Source: Nageia nagi
Taxonomy: Eukaryota > Pinophyta
NCBI GenBank assembly: GCA_050084985.1
Contig: JBITNC010000001.1
Location: 159,216,001 to 159,280,000, forward strand
DNA: 64,000 nucleotides
Reading direction: 5' to 3'
Shown here: positions 12,066 to 23,090 of the stretch, piece by piece
How positions within the stretch are numbered: position 1 is the stretch's first letter
Layout of the letters: each line of letters starts with the position of its first letter
The notes under the pieces: generated by a model
What the model was told of the DNA's origin: nothing
Database searches by the model: none
What the model saw: only the letters and a program-made list of their open reading frames with translations
Position numbers and translations under genes: made by a program

Positions 12066-12506
12066 AACTTTTGTAAGAGAACTATAAATAAAAAAAATTA
12101 ACTCCCTTTTTCCTTTCCTTTTTTTTAAAGACTTTTGTAATATTACAAATTATGTATACTAACCCTTTTTAATATAAAAAAAATTAACCTTTTAATGTAC
12201 AGATTATTGTAACATAGAGAGCAATTTTGAAAAAAAATTGCAAGTAATATACAAAAAAAATGGTTAGTATAAACAAATGAATTGCATCATATTGCTAGTT
12301 CTAAATATATGTATAAAAAAAGAACTAATCACATAGCACAAAATATGTTAGTGGAATAATGCAATAATCCAAAAAAAAATAAAAAGAAAATATGGTATAC
12401 TTTCACAATTCTTTTACCTCAACAAGGAAGATTAGGATGAAGAATGAAGACCTCCAAGTTGAAGATGAGTGTCCAAACCAAGGAAGTGAAGAGGAGCCTC
12501 CAAGGG
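9595..12506 (-). other. Long leader of family A copy 1
   Basis: About 2.9 kb between PBS and gag with no long frame. It includes a block at 10020-10250 that is well conserved in copy 2 (50585-50815), runs rich in 'cttaaaaa...aagtaataagcatgcat' words (10490-10680), an imperfect duplication of 'cagccaagggctagctatcatc' type (11810-11905) and a long TA repeat. Copia leaders are usually a few hundred bases at most, so this length is unusual. It may hold packaging signals, or be captured or former coding sequence. Confidence 0.6.
12001..12063. repeat. (TA)n microsatellite
   Basis: About 31 uninterrupted TA units in the leader of family A copy 1. Confidence 0.95.
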
Positions 12507-12518
12507 GATCTGATACCA
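12507..12518 (-). other. Family A copy 1 primer-binding site
   Basis: On the minus strand TGGTATCAGATC, two bases after the 5' LTR end. It matches the initiator tRNA-Met-type site (TGGTATCAGAGC) at 11 of 12 positions. Confidence 0.85.
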
Positions 12519-12520
12519 AA

Positions 12521-12840
12521 TGAAGGGATTGAACTATATTTTCTCCTAAACACTATCCTCTAGCATAACTTTACTCTACAAATTGGTGTTTAATCCAAAG
12601 AGGGAGCCTTCTATTTATAGGCCAAAATCCCTCTTTGGATCACCCTTTTACCTAATGTACAAAAGCATGACATGCACATCCTTTTACCTAATTGGCATGA
12701 TCATGACATGGATTGGAGGATAAGTTGTATTATCATATTCACTTAAATACTTAAGTATAAAATGATACCCTTAAGTATTAGTGAACTTACGTAGAAGATT
12801 ATAACAAAACCTTTACAATAATGCATTATGCATTCCAACA
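12521..12840 (-). repeat. Family A copy 1, 5' LTR (internally deleted)
   Basis: Starts with the same 'tgaagggattgaact' as the 3' LTR, then jumps to 'attttctcctaaacac', losing about 160 bp relative to 4508-4985. It ends cattccaaca beside the gatgt target duplication. The TATA box region (ctatttatagg) is kept. Confidence 0.9.
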
Positions 12841-12845
12841 GATGT

Positions 12846-13384
12846 GGCCTACATCCATAGAGCAAATTTAGTCCCTTGAATTAATCAATCCAAGCATGAA
12901 GGGAAAAAACCTACAACTAACATTATTTTACCTTCCTTTTCATTTTAAAAAGAATTCTCAATTACAACACTCTCTCACATAAGGATTCACTCTCCTCTAC
13001 AATTCCTCACACATACACACTTCAATTCTACAATGAATTTTACATACACTTATAGATTCATTGCATTCTATTTTACTACTCTCTACTGGAGTAATTTTAC
13101 AACAATAGAAAATGCCACTTCATGCAACATCTATTTCTCAATAATAGAATATCCAAAGATAGAGTTTCATATATTAAAATAACTTGCTTGTGTCTCAAGT
13201 TTACAATCAACCACTAATAAATGAATTGAATTTTGGGTTAGCTACCATTAGGTCAATTTACCCCAATTAGTAATATAATTGGTATGATTGACCACTAGCC
13301 TTTTGATTGATCATGTGCTTTCCAACTATGAAACAAATATCTATTTTTTATACTTAGCCAAATAATTAGTTTTTATCCTCAAGA
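12846..13384 (-). repeat. Family B copy 1, 3' LTR, main part
   Basis: Continues from the short piece 4383-4507 once the family A insertion is removed. It matches 16140-16620 ('ttaatcaatccaagcatgaa' and onward). The element-strand start reads TCTTGAGG rather than TGTTGAGG (copy 2 keeps TGTTGAAG), and it is preceded by the PPT-like ccaagtgggagat (13385-13397). Confidence 0.85.
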
Positions 13385-16032
13385 ATCTCCCACTTGGAGA
13401 TAGATTTGATATAACATCATACAAGGTTGAATTTAATATTCTCATCTTGATATTTATTATTTATACTAATTAAAATTGAGCAAAAACCTAATTTCTCCTT
13501 AGTTACAACCTTGTTCAACATATCCATGATCACTGCTTCCTAATATCCTCCACTTGAATTATTCATGAACATGTTCACAACTCCCATTGCATAGGCTATA
13601 CCTTATTTTGTGAACATTATTTCATCACAAGTCTACCATTGTACTATTTTTTCCTCCTAATTCCTTCTTAACCCTATATAACCACTCGTTATGCAAAGTT
13701 GTTTTGTATGTAAGTAACTTAACCTAATCCTTAGTTTGGTTTTGCATTAATGATTCCATCTCCTTATCCATGATAATCTCCCACTTATTCTTATCTTCCA
13801 TCTACATAGCTTATTTAAAATATTTTGGCTCACCAACATCAATATACAACACATAATAAAGTCTAAGGGAATATTGGTTGGGTGGTATACTTACCCTTGA
13901 AGATCTTCTAACATCACTTAGTGGAGTTTGTGATTTTTGATGTTGAAGATTATCTTACATATTTGGTATATTCTTCTCATTTATTTAATCAAGTACAATA
14001 TACTTGGAATCATCCTTCTTTACTTGGAATCCATCCTTACACAAACCCTTTTCATTGAACACCACATCCCTACTCTTGATGATTTTTCAATGATCATAAT
14101 CCCATAACTTATAGCCTAAACCATCCACTCCATATCCAATGAAATAATACTTCTTAGATTTATCATCAATCTTGTTTGTATTTTCCTTATCAACATGGAT
14201 AAAAACTTCACATCCAAAAACTCTTAGAAAAGAGTAATTCATAGTTTTACCTATCCAAGACACTTTTCAAATACCACCATCCAAAGCACTATATGATCCT
14301 TTGTTAATCAAATAAACAATAATATCTATAAAATTATCCCAAAAATATATAGGAAAAATTATATGCAACCTCATTCACTTTGCATGCTCCATAATAGTCT
14401 TGTTCACCCTCTTTGAAATCCCATTATCTTGAGGTATCCTTGGAACCACTTTTATGAAAGTATTACTGGTTGCATCATCTATGAAAGTCACATAATAGGA
14501 GGAGCCACCAAGAGAAGTTACCTGAGTTGGACTCCAAACATTTGTGTGAATAAGTTATAATTTACCTTTATTCTTCTACTTCTCAACCTTTATAAATACC
14601 ATTATCCTTTTTTAACCATATACATAATATTCACAAAACTTTAAGTCAACCTATTTCTAGTGTGGTAATAATTTCTTTCAGTGGAGAATTTGTATACCTT
14701 TCTCACTTATGTACCCAAGTATGTGATGCCACATAATTTCATCCTCATATGTAGAATCTAAGTTAATAATATAATTATATATGTCAATAATAAAATACAT
14801 TTTACCAACCATCTTACCTCTTACTACAACTATCAAACCCATATTAACCTTCGATTAATGATTACCAAATGCAATTGTGTAACCCTCACCATCAAGCTTA
14901 CTTATTGAAATAAGATTTCTCTTCAAATCAAGTATGTGACCTTTTTTGAGCACCCATTAATTCCCATTAGGTAATTTAATAATATCCATCTTCATTTCTA
15001 TAATCATACATGGTTGATCATTTCCCAACAAAACTTGTCCCAAGTCAGCTTGAACATAATCTATACAATAATCATTGTAAGAAGCGAGATGAAAAGAGGT
15101 ACCAGAATCAATAACCTAATAATCAATATTCTTATATAAGGATAGAATTAATTCATCTTATAAAACTTCACTAATCATATTAGCTTCCTGATTATTACCT
15201 TGGTTCTTATTACCTCATTTTCTATCTACTTTTTGATATCAACACTCTTTCTTTAAGTGCCCTTTCTTTCCATAATACCAATATTCCAATTTAATTTTTC
15301 CCTTGGATGTATCCTTTGAGTTTCCCCAATTTAGGATCCTTCCTCTTTCCCTCAATATTCCACTATTCTCAATAGTTATAAAATTATTTGATGTTTTACA
15401 TATGGATTTATGTTGCACATTATCACTAAGGATTATACCCACAATATCATCAATTTTTAACTTGTTAGAATTTGAAGAAGAATTTCTTATGATCATAACC
15501 AAGCTATTTCAACTTCTTGGTAATGAACATAATATCAACAAGGCTTGATTTCCACATCAAAATATATTCCCATTGAATTCAACTTATTAGAAACAATATT
15601 AAAATCATTCAAGTGATTGTTGACATACCCACCTTCATCCATTTGCATATTAAATACATGTTTGATGATGAATATCTTATTTGAATCTAGAGGTTTTTTT
15701 TATACAAATTGACCAATATCTCAATGAGGGTTTTGTTACTCTTTTTCTTGGATATATAGAAGGCAATTATGGCTCCTAAGCATAACCTTACCATTCCCAA
15801 TGTATTTCTATCAAGAAGTTCCTACTCTTCATTCAACATAGCCAACAAGTTTTTTGTCTTTCCACTTAATGGAAGAAAATTGTCATTCTGATATGAATAA
15901 TCCTCCATCTATATCTTCCAAAATTGAAAATTTTAGCCATTGAACTTTTCCATCATAAACTTCCCTTCTTCATCCATTACTCCCATTTGATCAAGAAACA
16001 CTCCTTTCTATCGAGTATCCAACAAAATAAAA
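13385..16032 (-). pseudogene. Copia gag-pol, family B copy 1
   Basis: On the minus strand: gag zinc-knuckle remnant (YWYYGKKGHLKKEC, near 15240, first cysteine lost); aspartic protease with intact VIDSG (15091-15115) followed by VLLGNDQPCMI; the GAG-pre-integrase region (LKRNLISISKLDGEGY); then integrase with the core mostly deleted (SSYYVTFIDD joined to IPQDNGISKRVNKTIMEH); then LRVFGCEVFIHV and GYKLWDYDH. The frame ends with the RNase H C-terminal tail (MLNKVVTKEKLGFCSIL) just before the PPT. Reverse transcriptase is essentially gone. The motifs place it in Ty1/copia, in a family distinct from A. Stops are frequent and it is inactive. Confidence 0.85.
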
Positions 16033-16044
16033 GCTTTGATACTA
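16033..16044 (-). other. Family B copy 1 primer-binding site
   Basis: On the minus strand TAGTATCAAAGC, two bases after the 5' LTR end. It is a decayed match to the tRNA-Met-type site TGGTATCAGAGC. Confidence 0.7.
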
Positions 16045-16046
16045 GT

Positions 16047-16620
16047 TGTTAGGATCTACTATATAAAAATATAATTTGAGCAAATCAATCTACTCTAATC
16101 ATAGAAGAAAATTAGGATAAATAATCAAACAAATAATATAAGACAAATATGTAATGTGGTTCACCTGATATGGGCTATGTCCATGGAGAATATTTAATCC
16201 CTAGAATTAATCAATCCAAGCATGAAGGGAGAAAATTTATGACCAATACTGATGTACTTTTCTCTTTGTTTTAGAAAGAATTCTTACTTACAACAATCTC
16301 TCTCAAAGGGATTCACTCTCTTCTACAATTCCTCTTACATACACACTTCAATTATACAATGAATTGTACATACACTTATAGATCCATTCCTTTATATTTT
16401 CCTACTCTCTCTTAGAGTAATTGTACAATAATAAAAAAATCTACTTCATGCAACCTCTATTTCTTAAGACTATAATAACCAAAGGCCAAGTTTCATGTCC
16501 TAAAATAGTTTCCTTGCATCTTTGGTTTATGATCAACCACTAACAAATTGATTGGCTTTTGGGTCAACTATGACCAAGTTGATTAGCCCTAATCAATTAC
16601 TAACCTATTGATTGATCTTA
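16047..16620 (-). repeat. Family B copy 1, 5' LTR
   Basis: Begins tgttaggatct on the plus strand (element strand ends ...AACA). It matches the split 3' LTR up to 'gattgatc', after which the two differ. The remaining 65 bp of the 3' LTR were not found here, so the outer end of this LTR is truncated or rearranged into the tandem repeat that follows. Confidence 0.8.
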
Positions 16621-16711
16621 TAGCATGTGATAATTCATGATAATATCCTTATAGCATGTGATAATTCACGATAATATCATCTTATAGCATGTGATAATTC
16701 ATGATAATATC
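16617..16711 (+). repeat. 31-bp tandem repeat, three copies
   Basis: Units starting cttatagcatgtgataattc at 16617, 16648 and 16681, ending gataatatc, with one substitution and a 2-bp insertion. It lies at the broken outer end of the family B 5' LTR. Confidence 0.9.
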
Positions 16712-16869
16712 CAAAATATATCTAATAACTTGTGACAAAGATAAAACATACTAAATAACACTAGATGAAAATTAAACAAAGACCAAATTCCATCATAAGC
16801 ACCTATAGTAAAATCCACACTCACAAGATGATCTTTGGATCACAACTCCCTAATGGGTAGGTGTTTGAT

Positions 16870-18103
16870 CCCATAAAATATTAATTTTCAATCAGATGAG
16901 GAAATAATTTCTCCACATTGTATTCATCATACCATTTGGTATTTCTAGGAATTTTTCCTTTCAACCCAATAATCCATGTTTATTATTGTCCACCTTTGGT
17001 ATTATATATCTTCTTTTGCAAAATAAAGTCTTCCTTCTACACATTTGTTGTGCTTAGAGCTAAGTCTTCAATGGATGGTAATACCTGGCCTTCCTCTATT
17101 TCCACTTCAATCATCATTTAGGGCTCAAATAACTTTAAGTTCTCCACATTAATAACTAAATAAATATTCATATAGGTAGGAGAATTCAGCTTGAAGGCAT
17201 TTTCGCTAACTTTCTTCATAATATTTAATGGTCCATATCTAATTGGTTTCAACTTCTTACCCAATCCTTATAGCCATTCTTTACTGAGATGAATCCAAAC
17301 TTGAAACTTGTGATCAATACGATACTTATTATATCTCTACATACACTTCATTTGGCTAGTCTTGAGTAGTTCCTAAAACTTAAGGTGAACCTGCTGGATC
17401 TTCTTAATGAACCTCTTGACATGTTATGCTTCCTTCACAATCGATGCATCTACATATTTCTACTTCCCAAAAATATAGTCAAATGATGATGGTGGAATAT
17501 ACCTAAAATATGCTTCAAATGGATATTTAGTAGTGTAAGTATGTATAACTCTATTATAGGAATGTTGTATATACAAAATATGCTCATCCAAGGTTTAACA
17601 ATACTTGCCATAGTTCCATAGAATAACTACATGACTATCCTATTCACTACCTCAAATTGTTTGTCAATTTAAGAATGAAAAGTAGAACTCATCTCTAGCT
17701 TGGTATCCATATTCTATCATAGGTTGCTCTAAAAATTGCCCAAAAATCTATTATCCTTATTTGAAAAAATAAAAGTAGGCAAACCAAAATGTACTTAGCC
17801 ATGAGAAAATAAAAGGTCCACTGCATCTTATCCAATAAGGATTTTCTTACATATAATTAACATACACATATTACTAAACCTATCCACCACAATAAATAGA
17901 TAATCATTCCCCTTCTTGGATAAAGGTAACCCCCCCATAAAATCCATAGAAATGCTCTCTCAAGGTATATTTGGAATAGTAAGCGGTTGATAGAAACCCA
18001 ATTTACAATTACTTGTCTTGCTAGTGAAACAAAACACACAACCTCAGATGTACTTTGCAACTTGTTCTTGCATCTTAGGCTAATACATACATATCATGAT
18101 TTT
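16870..18103 (-). pseudogene. Ty3/gypsy integrase and C-terminus
   Basis: Minus-strand frames give the end of the zinc-binding domain (PKMQEQVAKYI, GCVFCFTSK), then the catalytic core (ESISMDFMGGLPLSKKGND, IVVDRFSNMCMLI, then a decayed second Asp segment FSNKDNRFLGNFW), the NRIVM segment and the C-terminal tail (KGKIPRNTKWYDEYNVEKLF). It starts exactly where the fragment ending at 32130 stops, so together they form one gypsy polyprotein split by the 18104-32125 block. Frameshifts and stops (for example the TAG in Y*PKM) disable it. A run of minus-strand residues at 17857-18060 is a shifted frame of the same gene. Confidence 0.85.
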
Positions 18104-18397
18104 TTTTAACCATAAAATATAATAATTTTGTTATTTTTAGGATTTCAAAATTATTTTTATAATTTAAATGATTTTAAAAATCACTAAATATTTATTAGTA
18201 GGAATTTTTACTTAAAATCAATTAGCCAAAAATAGATAATTATTTTAAAAATAAGAACCTCGAATAACCAACTCCTATAATCTACAAAATACAGAAATAG
18301 CTAAAAAACTATAATAAAAAATAATCCTTATCATAAAATAGATAAAATATTATAATCACAATTTTATGATGCTCCAGGAATAGCCAAAATTTCACAA

Positions 18398-18481
18398 TAA
18401 AATTAGGATGTATTGATTACAATTTTAATTAAATTATTTATATAATCATGATTTTATTATTCTCAATATATCCTAATTTTA
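18398..18481. repeat. Short foldback
   Basis: 18398-18416 (taaaattaggatgtattga) and 18463-18481 are inverted copies with one mismatch around a 46-nt spacer. The right arm is also the left terminal repeat of the 18456-19824 unit. Confidence 0.7.
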
Positions 18482-19824
18482 CTTTGATTAAAATTTTCCC
18501 TCTGAACCTTAAAGGTTGAAAGTTAAATTAATCCCAAAGCCATGGATTGAGTGGTAGGTATTAGATTCATTGACAAACCACACCAGTGGAGGGTTAGGAT
18601 TCTTGGATGCTCTTTGTAGATATGTGGTCCCTTGGAATTTAACAACCTATCTTCCTTTGATTGCATTTTTTATCCTCTTCTTGTATGGATGTCCTATTGT
18701 ATGATACATTTGTAAATATTTTTGAGATTATTCATCATTATTTAGGCATATTTCCTATGGATTTGGGCATGGAAAATATGTTTTTGGTTGCATACTAAAA
18801 CTTTGTGGATTTTAAAGTGACTTCCTTTAAGCTCTATAGCACCACCCTTGGTTCTATGACCTCTCAACATTTTGGTGAAGCTTCCCCTCTACAACATATC
18901 CTTATTAGCACCCAAGTAAGAATACTTTCATTATTTGTATCAAGAAGGCATTCCCCTAATTCGATAGGGCATCCCTCAATGTTAGAATAAAAAAATATTG
19001 GGTAGCACTTGTCTCCTATATCTTAGAGATGGATGAGGATACAGGGTGACAAAATCACTTGGGCTAGGAATAATCACTTTCGTAAATGGGTCGAGCGAGC
19101 TTTGAGGGGGAGGGAATTGTATGAAAGGAATGTAGTCAATAGAGATACCAACATCTATTCATGGAATTTCAACATTCATGGGTGATTTTACCACTTGTCA
19201 TTGACATGCATAAAAAAGTTGTCATTTCTATCACTGCTTATCTCCTAGTTTACATGATCCATCCTTCAGTGTATCACACCCTCCATCATGAGTTTTTCTA
19301 TTTTTTTGAGATGGTAGATATTTTTTTTTAAAAGGTATCTTATTTCTCCATACAATCAAACTTGTGGGCATCTAGTCTTAAATTTTTTAAGGATTAGCCA
19401 AATTTTATGGGTCTCTCCTCATACAGAGCCCTTGCATTCCACTTCTTGGTCTCCTTATGGCTTACGATCTTGTTGGCTTCCCAACATAGTGGAACATTTT
19501 TATTATTATTTTATGGCTCTTTTTTGATGCTAATATGTGAAAACTATCATTGATCCCCACATATTATTTGTTAACAAGGGAGCCTACATGAGACTTGTGG
19601 GAGAGCTAGGCCATGGGAGGATTTCCTTATTGTTAACTTGACATGTAGTTGATTCTTGTATTTCCAATTGGTATTTTTCACATAAAACTTCTCTATTAAC
19701 CTCATATCTATTAGTGAATTCAAAAAGAAATAATTTTTTCAAAATTTATGCAATAAAATCATGAAGTGTCACAAATGGTTGAACTAGATTCAAAGTAAAA
19801 TTAGGATGCATTAAGAATAGTAAA
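18456..19824. mobile_element. 1.37-kb unit with 34-bp inverted ends
   Basis: 18456-18489 (attattctcaatatatccta...) recurs inverted at 19791-19824 with about five mismatches. The interior has no long frame and was not recognised. This arrangement is typical of a non-autonomous DNA transposon, but no target duplication could be defined. Confidence 0.45.
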
Positions 19825-22739
19825 AATTAAAGTAAGTTTATTTCTAACATCTTTATTTGAGTTCCAACATCTAATTTAGGTGTATTTATGGAAGAAATAT
19901 GATCCCTTATTTGCATCATTTGTATAAAAATACACCAAAAAGAAAAATAAAACTTGATTCATGCATAAGAGATCCCTATTCTATGGGTTAACTAATTATC
20001 ACTAATTTTATTTGTAAAAGGTGTATTCTCTTTTGTAAAATGGGTTGTACAATTACTTTAGAAATGTTCAATGTATTTATAAACAAAAATGTATCAAACA
20101 AGAAATATCAATTAACCTAAAATCAATGCCCAGTGCAATAGTGCATCTGAGAGGTATAAAGTAGAATTAAAATAATATTTAGTTGGTCTAATTACATTTA
20201 TAAATTGCAATGTTGTAACTTATCTTTAATCATTAGGTTCTTACAATAAACACATTATTTTGATTTAGGATTTGATTGTCTATTTTTATTTTTTAGACAA
20301 GACTTGTTTCAATTTTAAAAATATGGATAGAATTTTAACTTTTTTATTCATGTACACATTGTTTAGTATGAGAGAAACTTTATAAACAGATAGCAGTAGG
20401 ATGATGATACAATTGGAGAGATTAGTCTCAATGCAACCTTCCTCTTTAAGAATATTTTCTATTCTATTAATGCTCATTGTAAAGATTGTATAGGGTAGAG
20501 GACACTATTGTTTGACACTTTTATGACGTACATTTTCTCTTGCCATCCTTGGTTGTTTTAAGTTTAGTGGGTGGATGTTCATAGTATGTGTACTATCTTT
20601 ATGTGTTTAGCACAGATACATATAATAGACATATATTTCCAAAGATTTCCTATTAGTACCATATGAAAATCATTTAAGCTAATGAATATAGGTATTTAAA
20701 AAGTTGTTTAAGCTATAGAAGATACATATACATGAGGAAAATGATAAAAATTGACATCCATATTCCATTATAAATAGAACATCCAAACCCTCAAAGACAT
20801 TCCACATATTGACACTATGACATATGCATTTGATTGTTAAATTTTAGTCTAGGAAATTATAATTCCAATATAAAGCAATTAATTTACACTCATCATGTTT
20901 TACATTAGGCATAATTTTTTATTAATATGTATTTACATGAATCAAATTTAAGATTGATAATGATATAAAATATTTTCTGATTTCATATTTTTAGTTTGTA
21001 TTATGTGTTTATGTTTGATTGTGTGCAAAATACTAGATTTATTGTGTTAGTGAATTTTCAATATTTTTTTATGTCACCTAACGATCTTCCCTACTCTTCC
21101 ATCAAAGCATTACCTCTTATCTAGAAATTTGTTTAACACTGGTAGAAACTATTGGCATGAATAATTGGCATTCTTGATTGATGAACATGAATTGGCTTTT
21201 ATTTTATACAAACATCATATGGAATTATTAAAACATGAAACTTGGCATGATAAATTCATAGAGCATTATCTTAACACTACTACAATATACTAAGCATTGT
21301 CAAACTTTTATAGGCATCTAAAAAAGTTATCATTAGCTCACCTGGTTAGCACTACAATCTAGTACATCATTTCAATTTTTTCTTTATTATTATTTGGGAT
21401 TTTGTTTTATTCTGGAGAATAAAGAATAAGAAAAGGGGATCATCATTTACTATTTCTAGATATACAAGTTTGGTAGTAGTCCATTTCAAATCCAGATCAA
21501 GTGAGCAATATAGGAAGATTTCTCACTTTATTGATGAGCTTTATGGAAAATACCCATCTACGAATTTTCTTAAGGTAAACTACATGAAGTATGAATTTTA
21601 AGTTTTTGGTGTTATGAAGTTCATTGTGTTTTCATCCACTAACATCAATATCCTTGTATCTTTGAAGGTGGGCATATAAGTTTTATTCCTACATTCAAGA
21701 TATACAAGAATGGGATCAATGCCAAATAAGTGCTTGGCCTAAGCCAACAAGTCCTAGAGAATTTAGTGAAACACTCTAGCCTCTAATTTACAACCATTTG
21801 GATATCATATACAAGAATGGGGTCAATTTATTTGATTCATCTATTGTATTTCAAAACTCTATAATCTGTTCAGGATGCCCAGTAAATGAAAAATGGTCTT
21901 CCTTTCATATGAGCCAATGGTTTTCCAAAACTATGGGACTCTATGTTATTTTCATATTCCAATAGGATAAAGCAGCTTAAAAAAGAGTAAACAAAGAAAA
22001 TTACATTTGACATATCCATTTCACAAAAATAAAATTGCTAGTATTTAATGGCATTGATATTAGTGGTAATGGCTATGACACACACTTATCCATGAGCTCT
22101 TAAAAAATTATTTTATTTTGATGACTAATGGGGTCTATTACAAGTACTAATTTGGGTTTGAAGAAGGATTAAGAATATGATCAAAGGAAGGCATGCAATG
22201 AGTTTGGACACTGATTCACCATCTCTCGATGAGTTGTTGGAACATATTATTTAGGATTTGATTAGTTTGGTGTGTTTTTTAAACTAAATAGGAGGGATGC
22301 ATGATGTTATTTTCTATTTATCCACATGGTATCCATGAAAAAGTTAAGAGGAGAATCAACAAATTATGGCTATAATTTTAGATTTTCAATTTTTGATTTG
22401 GCTAGTATAGCACATAGTGGATCCCACCTTATAGCCAAAGTTTTATAAAAATATTTAAATTCTTGACCCATGTGGCCGACGTTTCTACATGATTTGAAAT
22501 AAATTAGCCTTCTTTTTTAAATTTATTTTAGCTCCATTTTCTTGAAATTATAAAAATTAAAAAAAAACCCACTTGAATAGCCACTTATAGGTTAGTATAT
22601 ATATACATATCAAACTCCCTTTCCATACCACCACATCATAGAGAAAGCAATTGTTACCTAATAATATTCAATTTGCACTCTTTTTCTAATATTGTGATCC
22701 AATAAAATAAGTTCTAAACATCATTAATGCACTTGATTC
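19825..22739. other. No recognised gene
   Basis: AT-rich sequence with frequent stops in all frames. A CACTACTACAATAT word (about 21274) and a tRNA A-box-like tagctcacctggttagca (21337-21354) are present but lack partners. Nothing else was supported. Confidence 0.5.
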
Positions 22740-23085
22740 TAACTTTGCAACTGAATCAAAACCATATTTCTACAATTGAGTTGGAACTTGCATCCATGTA
22801 GGAACTTACACTCAGGTAGTAAATATTTATTTGCATATGGGTATGATCCTATGTTTGGGTCAAGACCATTTGCTTATAATCAAGTGATACCCTATTTTTG
22901 AGTCAGGATCATTTTCTTACAACTAGGCCAAGACTTGCATTTAGATATGAAGCATTTCCTTGAAACCTAGAAGCAATTGCTTGCAATCGAATCAAATCTT
23001 ACAACCAAATCAAAATCCATATCCATGTTAGGATCATTTTTTGCAACTAAGTTGGGACCATCTTGTTGCAACTAGGTGCAATTAT
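22740..23085 (+). repeat. Degenerate array before the hAT gene
   Basis: About ten loosely spaced, diverged copies of a unit like 'ttgcaactaggttgggacca'; the clearest are at 22917-22936 and 23038-23080. Short subterminal repeats near a transposase gene are typical of hAT elements, where they bind the transposase; here that role is inferred. Confidence 0.5.
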
Positions 23086-23090
23086 CCTTT

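Larger units (their letters stand above)
4508..12840 (-). mobile_element. Family A Ty1/copia retrotransposon, copy 1
   Basis: An 8.3-kb full-length but defective element with TG...CA LTRs, a perfect 5-bp target duplication (gatgt at 4503-4507 and 12841-12845), PBS, PPT and gag-pol in copia order (gag, protease, integrase, RT, RNase H). It is inserted in the 3' LTR of a family B copia. A 2.9-kb stretch without a long frame lies between PBS and gag. A sister copy is at 45030-53504. Confidence 0.95.
4383..16620 (-). mobile_element. Family B Ty1/copia element, copy 1 (interrupted)
   Basis: LTR halves at 4383-4507 and 12846-13384 together match the LTR at 16047-16620, with a copia gag-pol remnant between 13385 and 16032. 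The order on the minus strand is 5' LTR, PBS, gag-protease-integrase, PPT, 3' LTR. The 3' LTR is split by the family A element 4508-12840. Most of reverse transcriptase and RNase H is deleted. A decayed gypsy integrase adjoins the 5' LTR, suggesting that family B entered the 3' part of that gypsy. The outer ends are decayed and no target duplication could be confirmed. Confidence 0.8.

Noticed and set aside
18525-18600. tRNA-like stretch 'gattgagtggtag ... gggttaggattc' as a SINE
   Set aside because: The B-box match is weak (about 7 of 11), spacing is too long, and no A tail or target duplication was seen.
21270-21290. CACTACTACAA word as a CACTA terminus
   Set aside because: No inverted partner or 3-bp target duplication was found.
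21337-21354. A-box-like tagctcacctggttagca as a tRNA gene
   Set aside because: No B box, acceptor stem or cloverleaf can be formed downstream.
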